Assembly: GCA_039111635.1 (NCBI GenBank)
Contig: JBCAQO010000014.1
Span: 1,674,001 to 1,738,000, forward strand
Origin: Heterobasidion occidentale
Lineage: Eukaryota; Basidiomycota; Agaricomycetes; Russulales; Bondarzewiaceae
Length of the DNA stretch: 64,000 nt
Reading direction: 5' to 3'
Part shown: positions 34,605 through 49,256 of the stretch, piece by piece
Numbering within the stretch: position 1 is the stretch's first letter
How the letters are laid out: the number at the start of each line of letters is the position of its first letter
Translations under genes and position numbers: made by a program
The notes under the pieces: generated by a model
Databases searched by the model: none
Told to the model about the DNA's origin: nothing
Seen by the model: only the letters and a program-made list of their open reading frames with translations

Positions 34605-36678
34605 ATCTTGAGCAGATATTCGATGGTGAAGATATGCATAATGTGCTGGTGTGTACTTCAGCTGATCGATAATTCCGTTTCAAACTGCTCGATGCTTCAC
34701 ACTAACTGCAACTCCTATGTTTCTATGCTCGAACATACAGATGCCACGGGCGCTCACGAGGCCTTCTTTCCGTGACGAGAATTGAACGATGTGGAGGTCA
34801 CGGGTATCGCCGTATCGGTAGACACGGAAATCCTTGAAGTTGACATATCAACATCTCAGGTACGTTTGAAGTATCCGATATGCCCATCTGCTGTGCTATT
34901 GATGTGATAGATATGTTGATTTCTAAACCCAATTTGATTTTTTAGTCGCATTCTCAATGTTCTGCGCATCGTGCCGACCTTCTAATCGGCCGAGGTCTCA
35001 CAGGTCTCACACACGGTCCGAGTTCGTACGTACTTCCCCTTTCCATGTATGTGCACTTTCACGCTCGTATAACCGATCATATTCCCGATGCAAGGCTCTC
35101 TCCCCGAAATGAATGAAACCACATGCACAGACCTGCACGCCTCGTTATGTGGGACCGCCGGCAGGAGATATTTTTGTCGACAGAGTTATTCTAGGTACAG
35201 ATTGCCCGACTTCTCGCAGAAGCATCGGCATTTCCAATGCCGATCAAGGAGGAACTCGATGGACTTTTCGGTGGGGCATCAGGACGGTCACAGGTCCATG
35301 CATATGTCGGTGCGAACATTGTACTTTATATTTCCAGATCGATTGCCTACGCTGCGGTTCCCACCAAAGGGCCCTTGGAGCTCTGGACCTGTACAGACCA
35401 CTTCTAGAACGGATGAGCAGAACATTTTTGATGACTGCTGCCAATTCATTCGATCTCTCTCGGACGCCCTGTTGAATGTTCGGGAATTATTGCGGAGATT
35501 GCGCAAGCAACGTCGGGCTTTCATTCTTTCAGGAGGGTAGGGTATATCCAGCAAAGGGATGCGGCCAGTGGTGATCGATGATCTGTCATACAAATCTTTT
35601 TGTTAAAGTAAAGGTTGCAGAATGTCTTCTGCTGACCGTCTGTTTCCGCATGCGTTCTGAAACAATGTATGAATCTCAGGGCACTGTCATACAGGAACAA
35701 GCTAGCGAATACCCTGCGTTTATGCCCGGAGTTCGCACATACAGTGGGTCTTGATCCAACTGCATAACGTTTCAGTGGTGGGAGGTGCTGTCTTTAGACC
35801 TCTCTAAGGAAAGATGAGAGGTACACACCCGTTTTATTCGGTGTTCTATGATGAAGGGTACTTTCCGTAAGTTCTGGACACTTGTGACGGCGTGTTGCCC
35901 AATATTGTCTTAGTCGAATGACCCATAGTCAATAGCTTTCTCCTACCCGCCTGTCTCTCTCCTTTGCTCTTCCCACAGCGCTCACCTTTGACACCCGATG
36001 CTAGAGACGGTGTTCCAATCCGTAGGAGATGTGCGCCATTCCAGCCACCTCTCATGCAGACACAGTATCGTTCCCCCGATCTCCATTCTTCGGTACGCAC
36101 CTAAGGCTTTCGCTTGATGCCTGTCCCTTTGATTGCGTCTTGTTACCTTTGATCGGCCGATGGGAAAAATCAGGACTCCATTTCCGCTGCTCAGTGCTGC
36201 CTACGAGTTGTAAAAGATGCTAGCGCACCTTTCGCATTGGTCTGAGGTCGTTACTCGGAACGAACAGCCTCGCCGGCCGCACCCGGGTCCCGGTGAAGCC
36301 GTGTATCAGAATTTTCATCAAAGGCGTTGCTTTTCATCTTGTGTGCACACCCCTGCTCTTCTTGTCCGTATTGGTAGCGCTAGAGCTTGTCCTGACGATG
36401 CATGCATTCTGCTTGCACCTTCGAAGAGGTCAGGAGATCGAACCCTAACACGACGGTGAGGTTAGGTGTTCTGTCGCGCAAACAGTCGCAAGCAACAAAA
36501 TGAGGTCGCGTGCCACAGTTTGCTCTGCTTCAAGTCCAGGTGCTCTCGGTGGAGTCCTTCGACCTAGCTCCGCAAACGTGCGTCTTATCCTCTCTCAATC
36601 TTTAGAAGCACTTATATCTCCGCTCACATCGAATTCTTCTTTCCCAGCCGAACCTCCCTTCCTCACTCCTTCACCACC
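34605..36678. other. Intergenic
   Basis: About 2 kb without a recognised gene. An ATG frame of 150 codons at 35088-35540 has no motif. The CT-rich stretch just before 36679 probably belongs to the promoter and leader of the phosphate transporter. Confidence 0.45.
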
Positions 36679-39287
36679 ATGTCGGACGAGAACAAGAAAA
36701 CAAGTCCGGCAGCGCTCGCTACCGCAGAGCCCCATCCTCCTCAATCCCCTCGTTTCAAGTCCACCCTCGAGGAGTATGAGCGCTCTGGAGACGACAGACC
36801 CCCTTTCATTCTCACATACCCAGAGCTCAAGCTCTTAGGCATCGCTGGGGTGAGTATTAGACTTCCATGCATGTGAGGCCGCACGATATTGACAGTTGTC
36901 ATACAGGTTGGGTTCTTCCTCGATGGTGCGCACCCTTGCTTAGTTGAAGTACATATTGCTCATAGGTGATGAAATAGCGTACGACCTGTTCATCATCAAC
37001 GTGAGTCCTTTGCTCGTGTATGTACCTATCCGGACCGACGGTCGACAAATTGCAGCCCGTGGCCACCATGCTTCAATTCCGTCTGTATGGCGGCGAGTCT
37101 CTTCCTACGGGTCTTGAGGGATTTGTCAAAGCGGGCGCGAACATTGGGAGTGTCATCGGTCAATTTGCTTTCGGTGCGATAGCTATTCCTACTGGCGGAT
37201 GAAAAAAAAAATGCTCACTGTAGTATAACTCTTTTCTGCTGCAGGTTACATGGCTGACCGCTTCGGTCGCAAAGCGATCTGTGCGTATCTAATCTGGCTG
37301 CCGTCGATCTGATCTATCTGATCAGTGATCCATGTTCTAAACAGATGGCAAGGAACTCATGCTCATTATATTCGCCACCATTCTCTGCATCTGCGACCCT
37401 ACTGGTATGTTTCCATGGGCTGATGGTTTTCGGATTTCTCAAAGGCGTTTGTAGGCTCCCTTTCCCCCAACGGTGCACTTATATACCTCGGCGTGTTCCG
37501 CATCATCCTTGGTATCGGTGTCGGCGGAGACTACCCGATGTCGGCGTCCATCACCTCTGACCGCGCAAATTTGCGCAAGCGGGGCACGATGCTTGCATAC
37601 ATTTTCGCGAATCAAGGATGGGGCAGTCTTGCAGGGAGCTTGGTCACTATCATCGTCTTGGCTTGCTACAAGCACGTGATGAACGAAGAAGGCAAGACAA
37701 GCAAGGTCGATGGGGGTATATATTGAGATTTCCCACTTGTGCTCGCTTACTCACCCTTTTCTCAGTCTGGCGCATCGTCGTGGGCCTGTCATTGATTCCC
37801 GCCTTTGGCACGCTTTACCAGCGGCTTACGCTCCCCGAGTCGACTCGTTATCTGAAATCAACCAAGACAGATGTCGAAGAAGACCCAATTGAAGAGCTTA
37901 AGCAGAAAGCAAATGCCAGTACAGAGGTGCCCGAAAAGGCCGACGCGTCGAACTCGAGCACATCAGAGGAAGCTTCCTCGCCTGCATCCGTTGCAGAACC
38001 TGCCCAAACCACTGGCCACAAAGCGCACCTCCGGGGTGAGTCTATCGTATAATCTTCTTGACGCAATTGATGCAACGCACTGAGCTGTCATTCCAGAATT
38101 CATCAACTATTTCTCGGAATGGCGGCACGCGAAAATCCTAATCGGGACGTGCACGTGCTGGTTCTTGCTCGACATCGCGTGCGTCTATTTCCCCGCTCTT
38201 CGTCGGTGTAGATCGCTTACCTTCTGCTCGTCCTCGAATAGATTCTACGGCATTAACTTGAATCAAAACGTCGTCCTCCAACAGATCGGGTTCGCTGGCA
38301 AGACTGGCACGCCTTGGGAACGCCTCTTCAAGATCTCCATCGGTAACATCATCATCACCGCATTGGGATTCGTTCCAGGTATGTGGCAATGTTGGAGCAG
38401 GAGCTCCCGCGAACGTGCGATGCCCTTGCGTTGGAGCGTGCTAATATAATGTCGCGCTTGCGTAGGCTACTATGTCACTGTCCTCACCATTGAGAAGCTT
38501 GGACGCAAGTGGATCCAAATACAAGGCTTTCTGATGGCTGCGTTATTCCGTACGTCAGCCGGATTTTACCATCTAGACTTTTGGTCGCTGACCTCTGATG
38601 TTCTGCCCTCCATTATAGTTGGCATCATGGCGGGCAGATTCGATTCAATGAACACAGCGTCGTTTGTCGTTTGCTTCGCATTCCTACAGGTAAGCGGCTA
38701 GGCTATGCTGGTGACATTATATTCAACTACTTTCATCCCTAGTTCTTCTTCAACTTTGGCGCCAACGCGTGAGTCATATTCAAAGATATATCTCTATAGT
38801 AGTTTATTGACATGCATCGTTTAGAACTACCTACGTATGTGTCACGTCGTACGACAACCTTCTTGCCCTATCTGACTTACTCTTCTTGGTTGATTAGTGC
38901 TACCCAGCCGAGGTCTTCCCGACGCGTTACCGCGCCACTGCACATGGTGTCTCCGCCGCTTGCGGAAAGGCCGGTGCCATCATCGCTGCCCTCGCATTCA
39001 ACTCGTTGAGCAAGAAGATCGGGACCCCGAATGTTCTCTGGAGTGCGTAGCTCACGCATCTCAAATCAAACTTGGGACCATTTTGCTGACTCAATCTGAC
39101 TTGTTCGCAGTCTTCATGGGTGTTTGCTTCTTGGGTGCTGGTGCGTCCCTTTTTTCCATGTGGCCTGTGAGTTGTTCTGACGTACTATTGTGTGTCTACA
39201 GCTTGCACGCTCCTGCTTCCTGAGGTTCGCGGCCGTGACCCCGACGCCATCCTTGCCGAGGAGCAGCGGCAAAAACGTGCGCTGTAA
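36679..39287 (+). CDS. PHO84: PHO84-type phosphate:H+ symporter (MFS)
   Basis: A plasma-membrane major-facilitator protein importing phosphate with protons. I read 17 exons: 36679-36849, 36907-36925, 36978-37000, 37056-37173, 37245-37280, 37345-37404, 37455-37715, 37766-38035, 38097-38178, 38242-38378, 38466-38549, 38619-38689, 38743-38768, 38825-38834, 38898-39042, 39111-39140 and 39202-39287. They give 542 residues. Signatures: [88 protein letters not shown] and [21 protein letters not shown] hydrophilic loop rich in Ser, Thr and Glu separates the two six-helix halves. Exon 14 is only 10 bases and restores the conserved NATTY block. Usually such genes are induced by phosphate starvation; no Pho4-like site was checked. 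Confidence 0.92.
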
Positions 39288-39560
39288 TACTACTGCGCGT
39301 ACATACACGACAGCCATGCATAGTGCATCGCATGACGGCATTAGACATTTCAGGGACATGGACACGGAAGTAGTTGAGCATTAACCCTCGCACCAAGTGC
39401 TAGAGCACGGGCAGGGTTCACGAGTTGCACCTGCCAACGGTGATATCTCGACGACGATGACGAAGAAGTTTTGTAGGGATCAGTCAGCCGTATATATAAA
39501 AAGAATGTAACTATCTCTTCATGAAAGTATCATCCACAGCCCACGCGCCGCGAGGGCGCT

Positions 39561-40755
39561 TCACAGCGTCACTGTCCTGCCATTGCCCACGCTGACACCA
39601 CTCGACGCACTCTCCACGAAGACGCCAGAGTAGATCAGGCCCTCGGTCGTTCCCTCCTGGATCCCGAAATGTACGACGTCGCTCTGCTGAGCAGACGTCT
39701 GTGTCGGATCAATCAAGGGCAGCTAAAATACATATTCGACCATCGTAAGTCAACCCGGTTTTCCGACATTTCAAAGAAGAAGAAAAGGCACTGACCTTGA
39801 GGACGCCAAAGTGAAATTCGCCCTGCCCAGCCGCGCCCGCGGCGGCGCTCGTGTTCGGGACGACGTCCGTGACCGCCTGCAGCGCCTGCGCGTTCGCGGA
39901 GTAGAGCACCTGGAGCGTGCGCTGCGTCCAGTCGACGACGACGGCGAAGTTGTGCCAGTCCGCGTCCGTGAACGACGTGTTGAAGACGACCGTCGAGTCG
40001 TGCGCCAGCAGTTTCAGAGAGTGGGACAGCGCGTCAGGGGTCTGGTTGAACGGGGTGCCTGATCGGAGGAAGCCCGCGTGCTCGGATCTCAGATTGCGTG
40101 CGTTGCCAAGAGGGAGGAAGGAATTTAGGCAGGAGATCAGACGCACCGATCTCGAGGCCGAATACGTGCGTCCCGTCTGAGGGCTCGATGAACACGACCT
40201 GGTAGTCATGCGTGAGGTTCAGCGGCCGCTGTGGGTCCGCCTGGAGGGAAAAGTGGAACGCGGTGACGCCGGTCTCGATGGTCTCGTCGAAGGCGGTGCG
40301 GTTCGAGATCGGGTTGCCCTGTGCGATGAGCTCGGTCCTTCGGAAACCCAGCTGGGGCGCTGCAGTGCCCGGGGTGAAGACGGACGTGTTGTCGATGGTG
40401 ACGCGGATGCTCTGTTCATCGACACCCCACAAGGGGGTGGGCGCGACGCTCTGTCCTAGCAGAGTAGTATACTGTCGAGGATTGTGGCGATCAGAACCGA
40501 AGTCTGCATCAGATAACATGCAGAAAAGCACGTACATGGCTCGCGTTTTGGCTGCCTTTGACTGCACTAGACTCAAGAACACCAACCGTCAACTGATGCG
40601 TTTTCGTCGCAAAAGCATAGTACATACGTGACATATGGCCCGCTTGAGGTGTCCAACTGAGCTGCAGTCAAGTTCAATGGCGCACGTCCGTCGTAAAGTA
40701 TGCTCGTCGCCGCTGCAACAAAGGTCCCGACCGCTGCCAGAGCTGGGATATACAT
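39561..40755 (-). CDS. GH131 family beta-glucanase/cellulose-active protein
   Basis: A secreted glycoside hydrolase of family 131, acting on beta-1,3/1,4/1,6-glucans and found mainly in fungi. Exons 40628-40755, 40536-40566, 40147-40471, 39796-40058 and 39561-39722 give 302 residues. The signal peptide MYIPALAAVGTFVAAATS is followed at once by the mature N-terminus ILYDGRAPLNLTAAQLDTS. Other family blocks: NASHYTTLLGQSVAPTPLWG, APQLGFRRTELIA, RPLNLTHDYQVVFIEPSDGT, DWHNFAVVVDWTQRTLQV, AGQGEFHFGVLKLPLIDP and GIQEGTTEGLIYSGVFVES. Exon 2 has only 31 bases. The TRELI-type arginine and glutamate cluster (RRTELIA), proposed near the active site in this family, is present. No carbohydrate-binding module is attached. 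The function suits a wood- or litter-decaying fungus. Confidence 0.9.
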
Positions 40756-40824
40756 GACGAAAAGGAGTGAAGTAAAGGGAATATGGGGTCGGTGGAAATG
40801 CCGGGGACGGTACGCGCGAAAACG

Positions 40825-40834
40825 CTTTATATAC
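40825..40834 (-). promoter_or_regulatory. TATA element of the GH131 gene
   Basis: On the minus strand GTATATAAAG lies about 70-80 bases before the ATG at 40755. Confidence 0.6.
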
Positions 40835-40839
40835 CTCCT

Positions 40840-41422
40840 CGGCGGAGAAACAATGGACGCGGGGGAAAAGTCGGCGACGGCGGAAGTCAGTCATGAGATG
40901 ACACCTTGCTTCTGACCTTGGCTCCGATCATGTTGCCCTCCTACAATTTCAGCATCAAGCTAGACCAGGGGAGAGGAAGTGTGTGATGTGCACAAAATTG
41001 AAGGAAAATTGAGGGAAAAGCAAGGGAACATTTCCAACGCACAAATGGTGTCATTGAGATGACAACGTGGGCGGAGATCAACAAATGAAATATGAAATAT
41101 TCATCGGCGCCATCAAGTTTCGCCGTATGCTCTTCAAGCGTGAAGAATAAAACGGACTTAGATGGCAGTGGGTCTGCGGTCGTGTTTGAATCAGAAATCA
41201 TAGGTAGATGCGATATATGCGCTTACCAAAGCTATCTCCAATTTTTGGCAGCAGATTCTTCGTCGTGTTCCAACGGCCAAGTCCCAAACGGTCGAACTCA
41301 CTCAAATGATTGATGTACCTTGGAGCTCGGTACACGGTGGGTTGAACATTGCCAAGAGCTCGAAACCGATAGATCCAAAACCTAGCTCAATAGATTACAG
41401 TCTACGCACCCCTTGAACAACT
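40840..41422. other. Intergenic upstream of GH131
   Basis: About 580 bases between the GH131 TATA element and the GPI16 stop. No coding frame is recognised; it probably holds the GH131 control region. Confidence 0.5.
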
Positions 41423-43406
41423 TCACCGCTGTATACTGTCGCTTCGAACGTCCGCCCGCCCTGGCAACTTGGCCACCACAAACTTCCTCGTCAGCAGGTT
41501 GAACACGCTCCCGAAGATCAGCGCGATGAGCGTACAGCTCATGATGATCACGTTATACGGCATGCTGAAATCCGGCGTGGCGAGGTCGACGAGCATCGCG
41601 GGGGTGTACACCCGTCTCGTGCCGTCCCAGCGCCTGGTCGCTCGATCGAGCACGAAGGTCGAGTTGGAGTTGGAGAGCGGGACGAAGACGGCGGGTGGGA
41701 GATCCCACCCGCGTTGGGCATCTGGCGGGTGCTCGGTGTAGCGTAGGAAGGATTTTGAGGCGTCCATTGAAATGAATAGGGTCGCCGATGGCGGGAGCGT
41801 GATTACAGATTGCAAGAGAGCCGGGCTGGAATGTGGGATGGGAGGCGTGTATGTAAGGTTGAAAAGCAGATTGTCTACAGAAACATCAGCCTTGCGAGTA
41901 CATGGATGTAAATACAGATATACGCACTGTGCTTCTGCCCAGCCATCTCTACGCGCAAGGTATGCAAGTAGAACTCTACATGCCATGGCATTGTTTCGAG
42001 ATACAGCAAACGTATCTCATATGGACGATTGTTGCGGACCACTAGCGATATTTGGCCCCGAGTCTGACTTGAGCCCTTCAGCGTGCGCTGTACGGAAAAC
42101 TCAGACAGAGAAGATTGGGAAATGTCCAGAGCTACGGAATAGTGTAGATCTCAATTCCTGGAGCGAAATTTACTCGAGATATCACGCACGATATGAGAAC
42201 GAAGTCTCTCCAGGCCACCGCAAGGCTACATCGAGTTCGTCTATGACTGTTCATGAAATAAGCGCCGATCAGCCGAGGATTGACATGAGCTCAAACCTTC
42301 TGCGACATTGTATGTTGCAAGATTGTTATTTACATTTGAAGGCTCAGGCGTAATCGAATAGGCACTGCCGCTAACAGACGGAAGTTCGACGCTGATTTGA
42401 CTGCTATTTGCAACTGGACATGGTCGAGAAATCGTACGGTCAAATATGGACCTTAGCGACCAATCTTTGAAAAAAGGATCAGATGTTTGTGAATGTTTTT
42501 TTTTCTTGGAGAGTGTTACCTCTTCTCCCTTCTACAGATATACGGACAGGATCAAGGACGGCCTGTACGGTGAGGGCAAGCTCCACGCCTGCGTCTGCCT
42601 TCCATCTCACATGAACGCCAAGGCCGTGCCAGTCGGCATCGAAGATTTTATGAGCCATGAGGAGCGACGCGGTGCCTGCGCGGGTAGGGCAAGGAAGGAG
42701 TTTGAGGAATGGGGTGAGGTTTTCGGTGCAAACATGCTCTGCGGCGAGCGTGGCGTGGCGGAGACGATGGGTGTGTGGTGTAGTCAGTACAGGGAGATCG
42801 CCAGCAGGAGGAAAAGCACGCGTCGGGGAGGTTGTGACTTGAGTATTCATCCCATTGAGAGATGCACAGAAGAGGCCAGCCAACGCATTTTGCGTGTCTT
42901 TCCAGCGTTGATCGACACTGGACAGAAATAGGAGTTGGATAGGCACTAGAGAGTTCAGTTAAGTGGTGACTCACCTAGAAGGAGCGCCTTCGCCCATCCA
43001 AGCCCAAAGCTCTGCACCTGTCCCGACGCCTGTCTCGTCAGGGTACCCCCAGCGGTCATAGTCCCATCGGCCAGCATTGAGAGTAAGATGAAGCTCTGTG
43101 AGTGCATACTCTCTCAGAATCTGCCCGAGAGCGAGCGGGAACAGGGTGTAGTGCTGTGCTACAGATAAATATGGAGATGGCTCAGGCCATGGATGGATAA
43201 CTAGACGTACATTCGTCCTCCTCGTTGAGACTGCCGGGTGCACGAGGCCGCGCTCCTTTCAGGAGCGTGGTGAAAGAGAAACGCGCTGCCAGCTTTCCAT
43301 CAGGCAGAGGACGAAGAGTGAGTTCCTCGTTGTATTCTTCCGCGTGGTGTGCCCGAGATGTATGCAGCAATGAGCATAGCAACGAAATCGCCAGAAACCA
43401 TTGCAT
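41423..43406 (-). CDS. GPI16: GPI transamidase subunit GPI16/PIG-T
   Basis: A subunit of the ER complex that swaps a C-terminal peptide for a GPI anchor. Seven exons: 43211-43406, 42975-43158, 42520-42917, 42297-42464, 42190-42240, 41928-42131 and 41423-41874. They give 550 residues. A signal peptide (MQWFLAISLLCSLLHTSRA) precedes EEYNEELTLRPLPDGKLAAR, the family's hallmark start. Further blocks: HYTLFPLALGQILREYALTE, LHLTLNAGRWDYDRWGYP, GTGAELWAWM, TQNALAGLFCASLNGMN, VCTENLTPFLKLLPC, AGTASLLMAHKIFDADWHGL and SVQRTLKGSSQTRGQI. The C-terminal membrane segment (MPYNVIIMSCTLIALIFGSV) and the short basic tail place the bulk of the protein in the ER lumen. An upstream in-frame GTG was rejected in favour of the ATG at 43406. 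It is divergent from AFG2. Confidence 0.93.
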
Positions 43407-43895
43407 GTCCACCCGCTATGCTCAACGTCGAAACAATAAACGTAGAAGTAAACGCAGTTCGATGCTCACAGGCCTTGCTTGGCCTTGAGTGAGACTTGGA
43501 GAGTAATTGAAGCGTTGAGCGCAACGTTGGAGAGCGCGTTCTTCCCACGGCCTTTATCACCGTGCCCAACAGAATTTGGCTCGATCCTGTCCAGTCTCAG
43601 TCTGTCGACTTGTAAATTTTCTCTGTCTCTCGAAGGTTTATACACACGGTCTTGAGCTGTCGGTACTTCGGTGAGTTCTTAGCGAAATCGGGATGGGCGG
43701 GGCGAGGGTACAATACCGCTCTCTGTGTGGTAACATCTTCAGGACTGTGAGTTCCATATTATCGGGCGCATGTCGCTGTCATTTCTTCTCACTAGCTCAA
43801 TGTTGATAGAACATATCTTTTGTTTTTTTTGTCAGACTCCTGAGACATACCGCTACATCGATCCTCAGCCAGAGGATTTCACAAACGATTGAGAC
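43407..43895. promoter_or_regulatory. Shared divergent promoter region of GPI16 and AFG2
   Basis: The ATGs of GPI16 (minus) and AFG2 (plus) are 489 bases apart with no gene between them. Both are housekeeping genes, so a bidirectional promoter is plausible. I see no clear TATA box on either side. Confidence 0.5.
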
Positions 43896-46887
<2,992 letters not shown>

Positions 46888-47162
46888 TCGCTACTGTGTC
46901 GCTACTTTCGATCGTAACAGGCATTCCGATTGAAAGCGTCAATCCTTATTTACATGCATGAAAAATCGAGTCTGTCTGGAGAACCGCAAAAAAAACGAGT
47001 GAATGATTGAAGTGTAACCACGTACATAGTAAAGTCCGAGCGAATGAGGTTGCCTCCGCGGTCTTCCCTCCCACATCGCTATAAGCTTCAGTGCCTTCCC
47101 CTGGTCAATTCCCCCAACCAGCCTCCTCCCATTCTATCAACGTTCTTTGACCCCATTTCGCC

Positions 47163-47525
47163 ATGCCCTCCGCGTTCTTTCCAGCACGCCCCGCGGGCTT
47201 TGAGTCACCATCCATCGCGATCGAAAAGGGTGCATACCGCCTCGCACATCCGCCACAACGGCCCTCGTCGCGCTCTCGCGCTCGTGTGCGCACACAATCC
47301 CCTTCACATCGAGCGACATCTTCGACGGCAAGCGCGACTACGCGGGCGTCGATGCAGTATGAGCGGCGTATGGCGAGCCTGGTGATGTTGCTTGCGATCG
47401 CAGCGATCGCAAGCTTTGCGGCGGCATGGATGTTGTTCCTCACTGGCAACAGAGGTGCGTCTGCTATCTTATTGATAGTGCGAGGGATTGTTGAAGAGCT
47501 CGCTGGTCTAGTTCCTCGTCGGTAA
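47163..47525 (+). CDS. Small putative membrane protein, unknown
   Basis: An intron-free ATG frame of 120 codons preceded by a CT-rich leader, as is common before fungal starts. The N-terminal half is rich in Arg and Ser; the C-terminal half has two hydrophobic runs (MASLVMLLAIAAIASFAAAW and ASAILLIVRGIVEELAGLV). The stop is at 47523-47525. A longer frame runs on the opposite strand without an ATG-supported motif. I do not recognise a family. It could be a small tail-anchored protein or a chance frame in GC-rich DNA. Confidence 0.42.
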   Translation: MPSAFFPARPAGFESPSIAIEKGAYRLAHPPQRPSSRSRARVRTQSPSHRATSSTASATTRASMQYERRMASLVMLLAIAAIASFAAAWMLFLTGNRGASAILLIVRGIVEELAGLVPRR

Positions 47526-48362
47526 CTAGAGCGTCGCCAGATTTGATACGCAGTACTTCTTCGTGACTTCAGTTTTCTAACTGGAGGCGCAAAACATTCA
47601 CTCAACGACTTCCTGTCAACCACGCACCACCTCGACACTCCCATAGCCTCTCGTAGCCCTCTCCAGCCGTCCACCCATGAACATGCCGCAATCAGGAAGC
47701 ACAATGAGTTAGCATTTCGCTACAGAATTTTTACGGACCATTGGGGCAGTTGTACGAGGACCTTATCTCCCTTTCCTTGTCTATAGGCACTCTCGATTCT
47801 TGAGGACATTTTAGGGCCGCTCTCGCAGTGACATGCGCCAGACATTTTTTTCAATTTTCATGGGACGCTCCACTTCCCGTCATTTTGCATTGTATAACTC
47901 TCGAGCTGACATCCGTTGGCTATCGCGACTATTTATGCCTTATTTAGGAGTTCTATCCGCTATACGATCAATGGGGGCAACCTATTGTCTTCAAGTAGCG
48001 GAAGTACGTCAGACGCTGGATACTGCCCACTCCGTTGCTAGCCCCTCAGAAGCAGTCGATAAACTTGTTCGAGCATCATCGGCAACACCGTCTGATGTCT
48101 CTCCTTCTATTGGATTACAGGTATCGAGTAAGTCCATGACCGTCTTGAGAACCATGCCATCCGGCGGTGAGCCAGGCGATACAAAAGGGATCTGATGCTA
48201 TAAGCAGACGAGTCGTCCGAAGAGTCGACAGATACGCGAGATAGCATTAGAGGTGTCGCTGGCTCGTCGAAGGCGCGTATGGATCGTATGCTCTAGAGCT
48301 GATAGCCGAAGGGGCGGTATTGCTGGACGAGGCTCGAGTGCGACGAGCTTTCTTTGTGTTGG
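47526..48362. other. Intergenic
   Basis: About 840 bases, moderately AT-richer than its left neighbour. A 120-codon plus-strand frame at 47833-48195 has no motif. No gene is recognised. Confidence 0.45.
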
Positions 48363-48869
48363 CTAAAAGACAGACAGTGTAAGTACGCCACCGAGGAGTC
48401 CGTTACAATACGCGCCTGCTGCGCGCCGCTTCCTCATCTTACGCAACCGCATCTCAGCCCGGTTATCCTCTTCGGCCTCCGCGAACGCCCACAGCGCGCG
48501 CTCCGTCTCTCGCGCTAGCTTGACCGGTGGCACGTCCCCCGCAACCATGGCGGCCATGGCGGCGTCGCAGCATCTGCAGGGCACAATGTCCGCGCCGAGG
48601 TGTAGGCGCCAGTATGCGCGCCGGAGGTCCCGGACGAGGCTCGACGAGGCGGGGTGCTTGTCCAGGGCGTGCTCGAAGGCTCGGAGCGCGGCGACCGCGA
48701 TCGGGGACGTGATCTGCGCCGCGGCACTAAGAGGCGCGCCGCTTTGGTTGGGGAGCGCGGTGGGAGGGTAGCCTGCGAAGCGGATGTAATGCGGCAGGAT
48801 GGCGGACAGTGTCGGAGGCGCAGCAGAGTCGGAGAGGATCGAGAGAGCGAGCGATAACGCGGTAGGCAT
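48363..48869 (-). CDS. Unknown GC-rich protein with a C-rich motif
   Basis: An ATG frame of 168 codons on the minus strand, from the ATG at 48869 to a TAG at 48363. The protein starts MPTALSLALSILSDSAAPP, has the run IVPCRCCDAAMAAMVAGDVP in the middle, and a basic stretch (RLRKMRKRRAAG) before a short hydrophobic end. Its strong GC-rich codon use suggests real coding. The open frame continues upstream to 49130, but without an ATG and with AT-rich, low-quality sequence, so I chose the internal start. No family is recognised. Confidence 0.45.
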   Translation of the reverse strand: MPTALSLALSILSDSAAPPTLSAILPHYIRFAGYPPTALPNQSGAPLSAAAQITSPIAVAALRAFEHALDKHPASSSLVRDLRRAYWRLHLGADIVPCRCCDAAMAAMVAGDVPPVKLARETERALWAFAEAEEDNRAEMRLRKMRKRRAAGAYCNGLLGGVLTLSVF

Positions 48870-49256
48870 GGGTGTAATCGTTTGCTGAACAATAGGGCAC
48901 AGATAATGTGATATGGCAGATGATTTGGATGTAGACCAATGGGCTCGAGAGGAGGGTTCACTCTCGTATACACTCTTTTGATGGTGTAGGCCGGTACAGA
49001 GTGCTAAGCTTGACACTACAAAGGAGATGTTTGCTATACGAACACACATAGCTGCAAGGATTCTTCCGTCTGGGCTGTAACGAGCCTTCAAGAGAAGCAC
49101 CTGAGTCGAGAAATATTTATAGCAAATCAAGAAATGAGCCTATGTAGTCAAGAAAAACAATTCCACAGTGTTTGTCTAGTACTATGATAAATATCTAGAG
49201 GTATCAAATAAGCAATGCTATATCATGAAAGCACAAAAAAGTGCTCACCAAGTCAT
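48870..49256. other. Boundary into the AT-rich island
   Basis: About 390 bases where base composition turns from GC-rich to clearly AT-rich at roughly 49100. No gene is seen. Confidence 0.5.

Noticed and set aside
36400..36470. tRNA-like T-arm (minus strand GGGTTCGATC)
   Set aside because: The B-box resembles a tRNA, but no matching acceptor stem or A-box lies at the right distance.
47105..47704. 199-codon minus-strand frame
   Set aside because: Lies antisense to the more plausible small membrane protein at 47163-47525 and has no motif.
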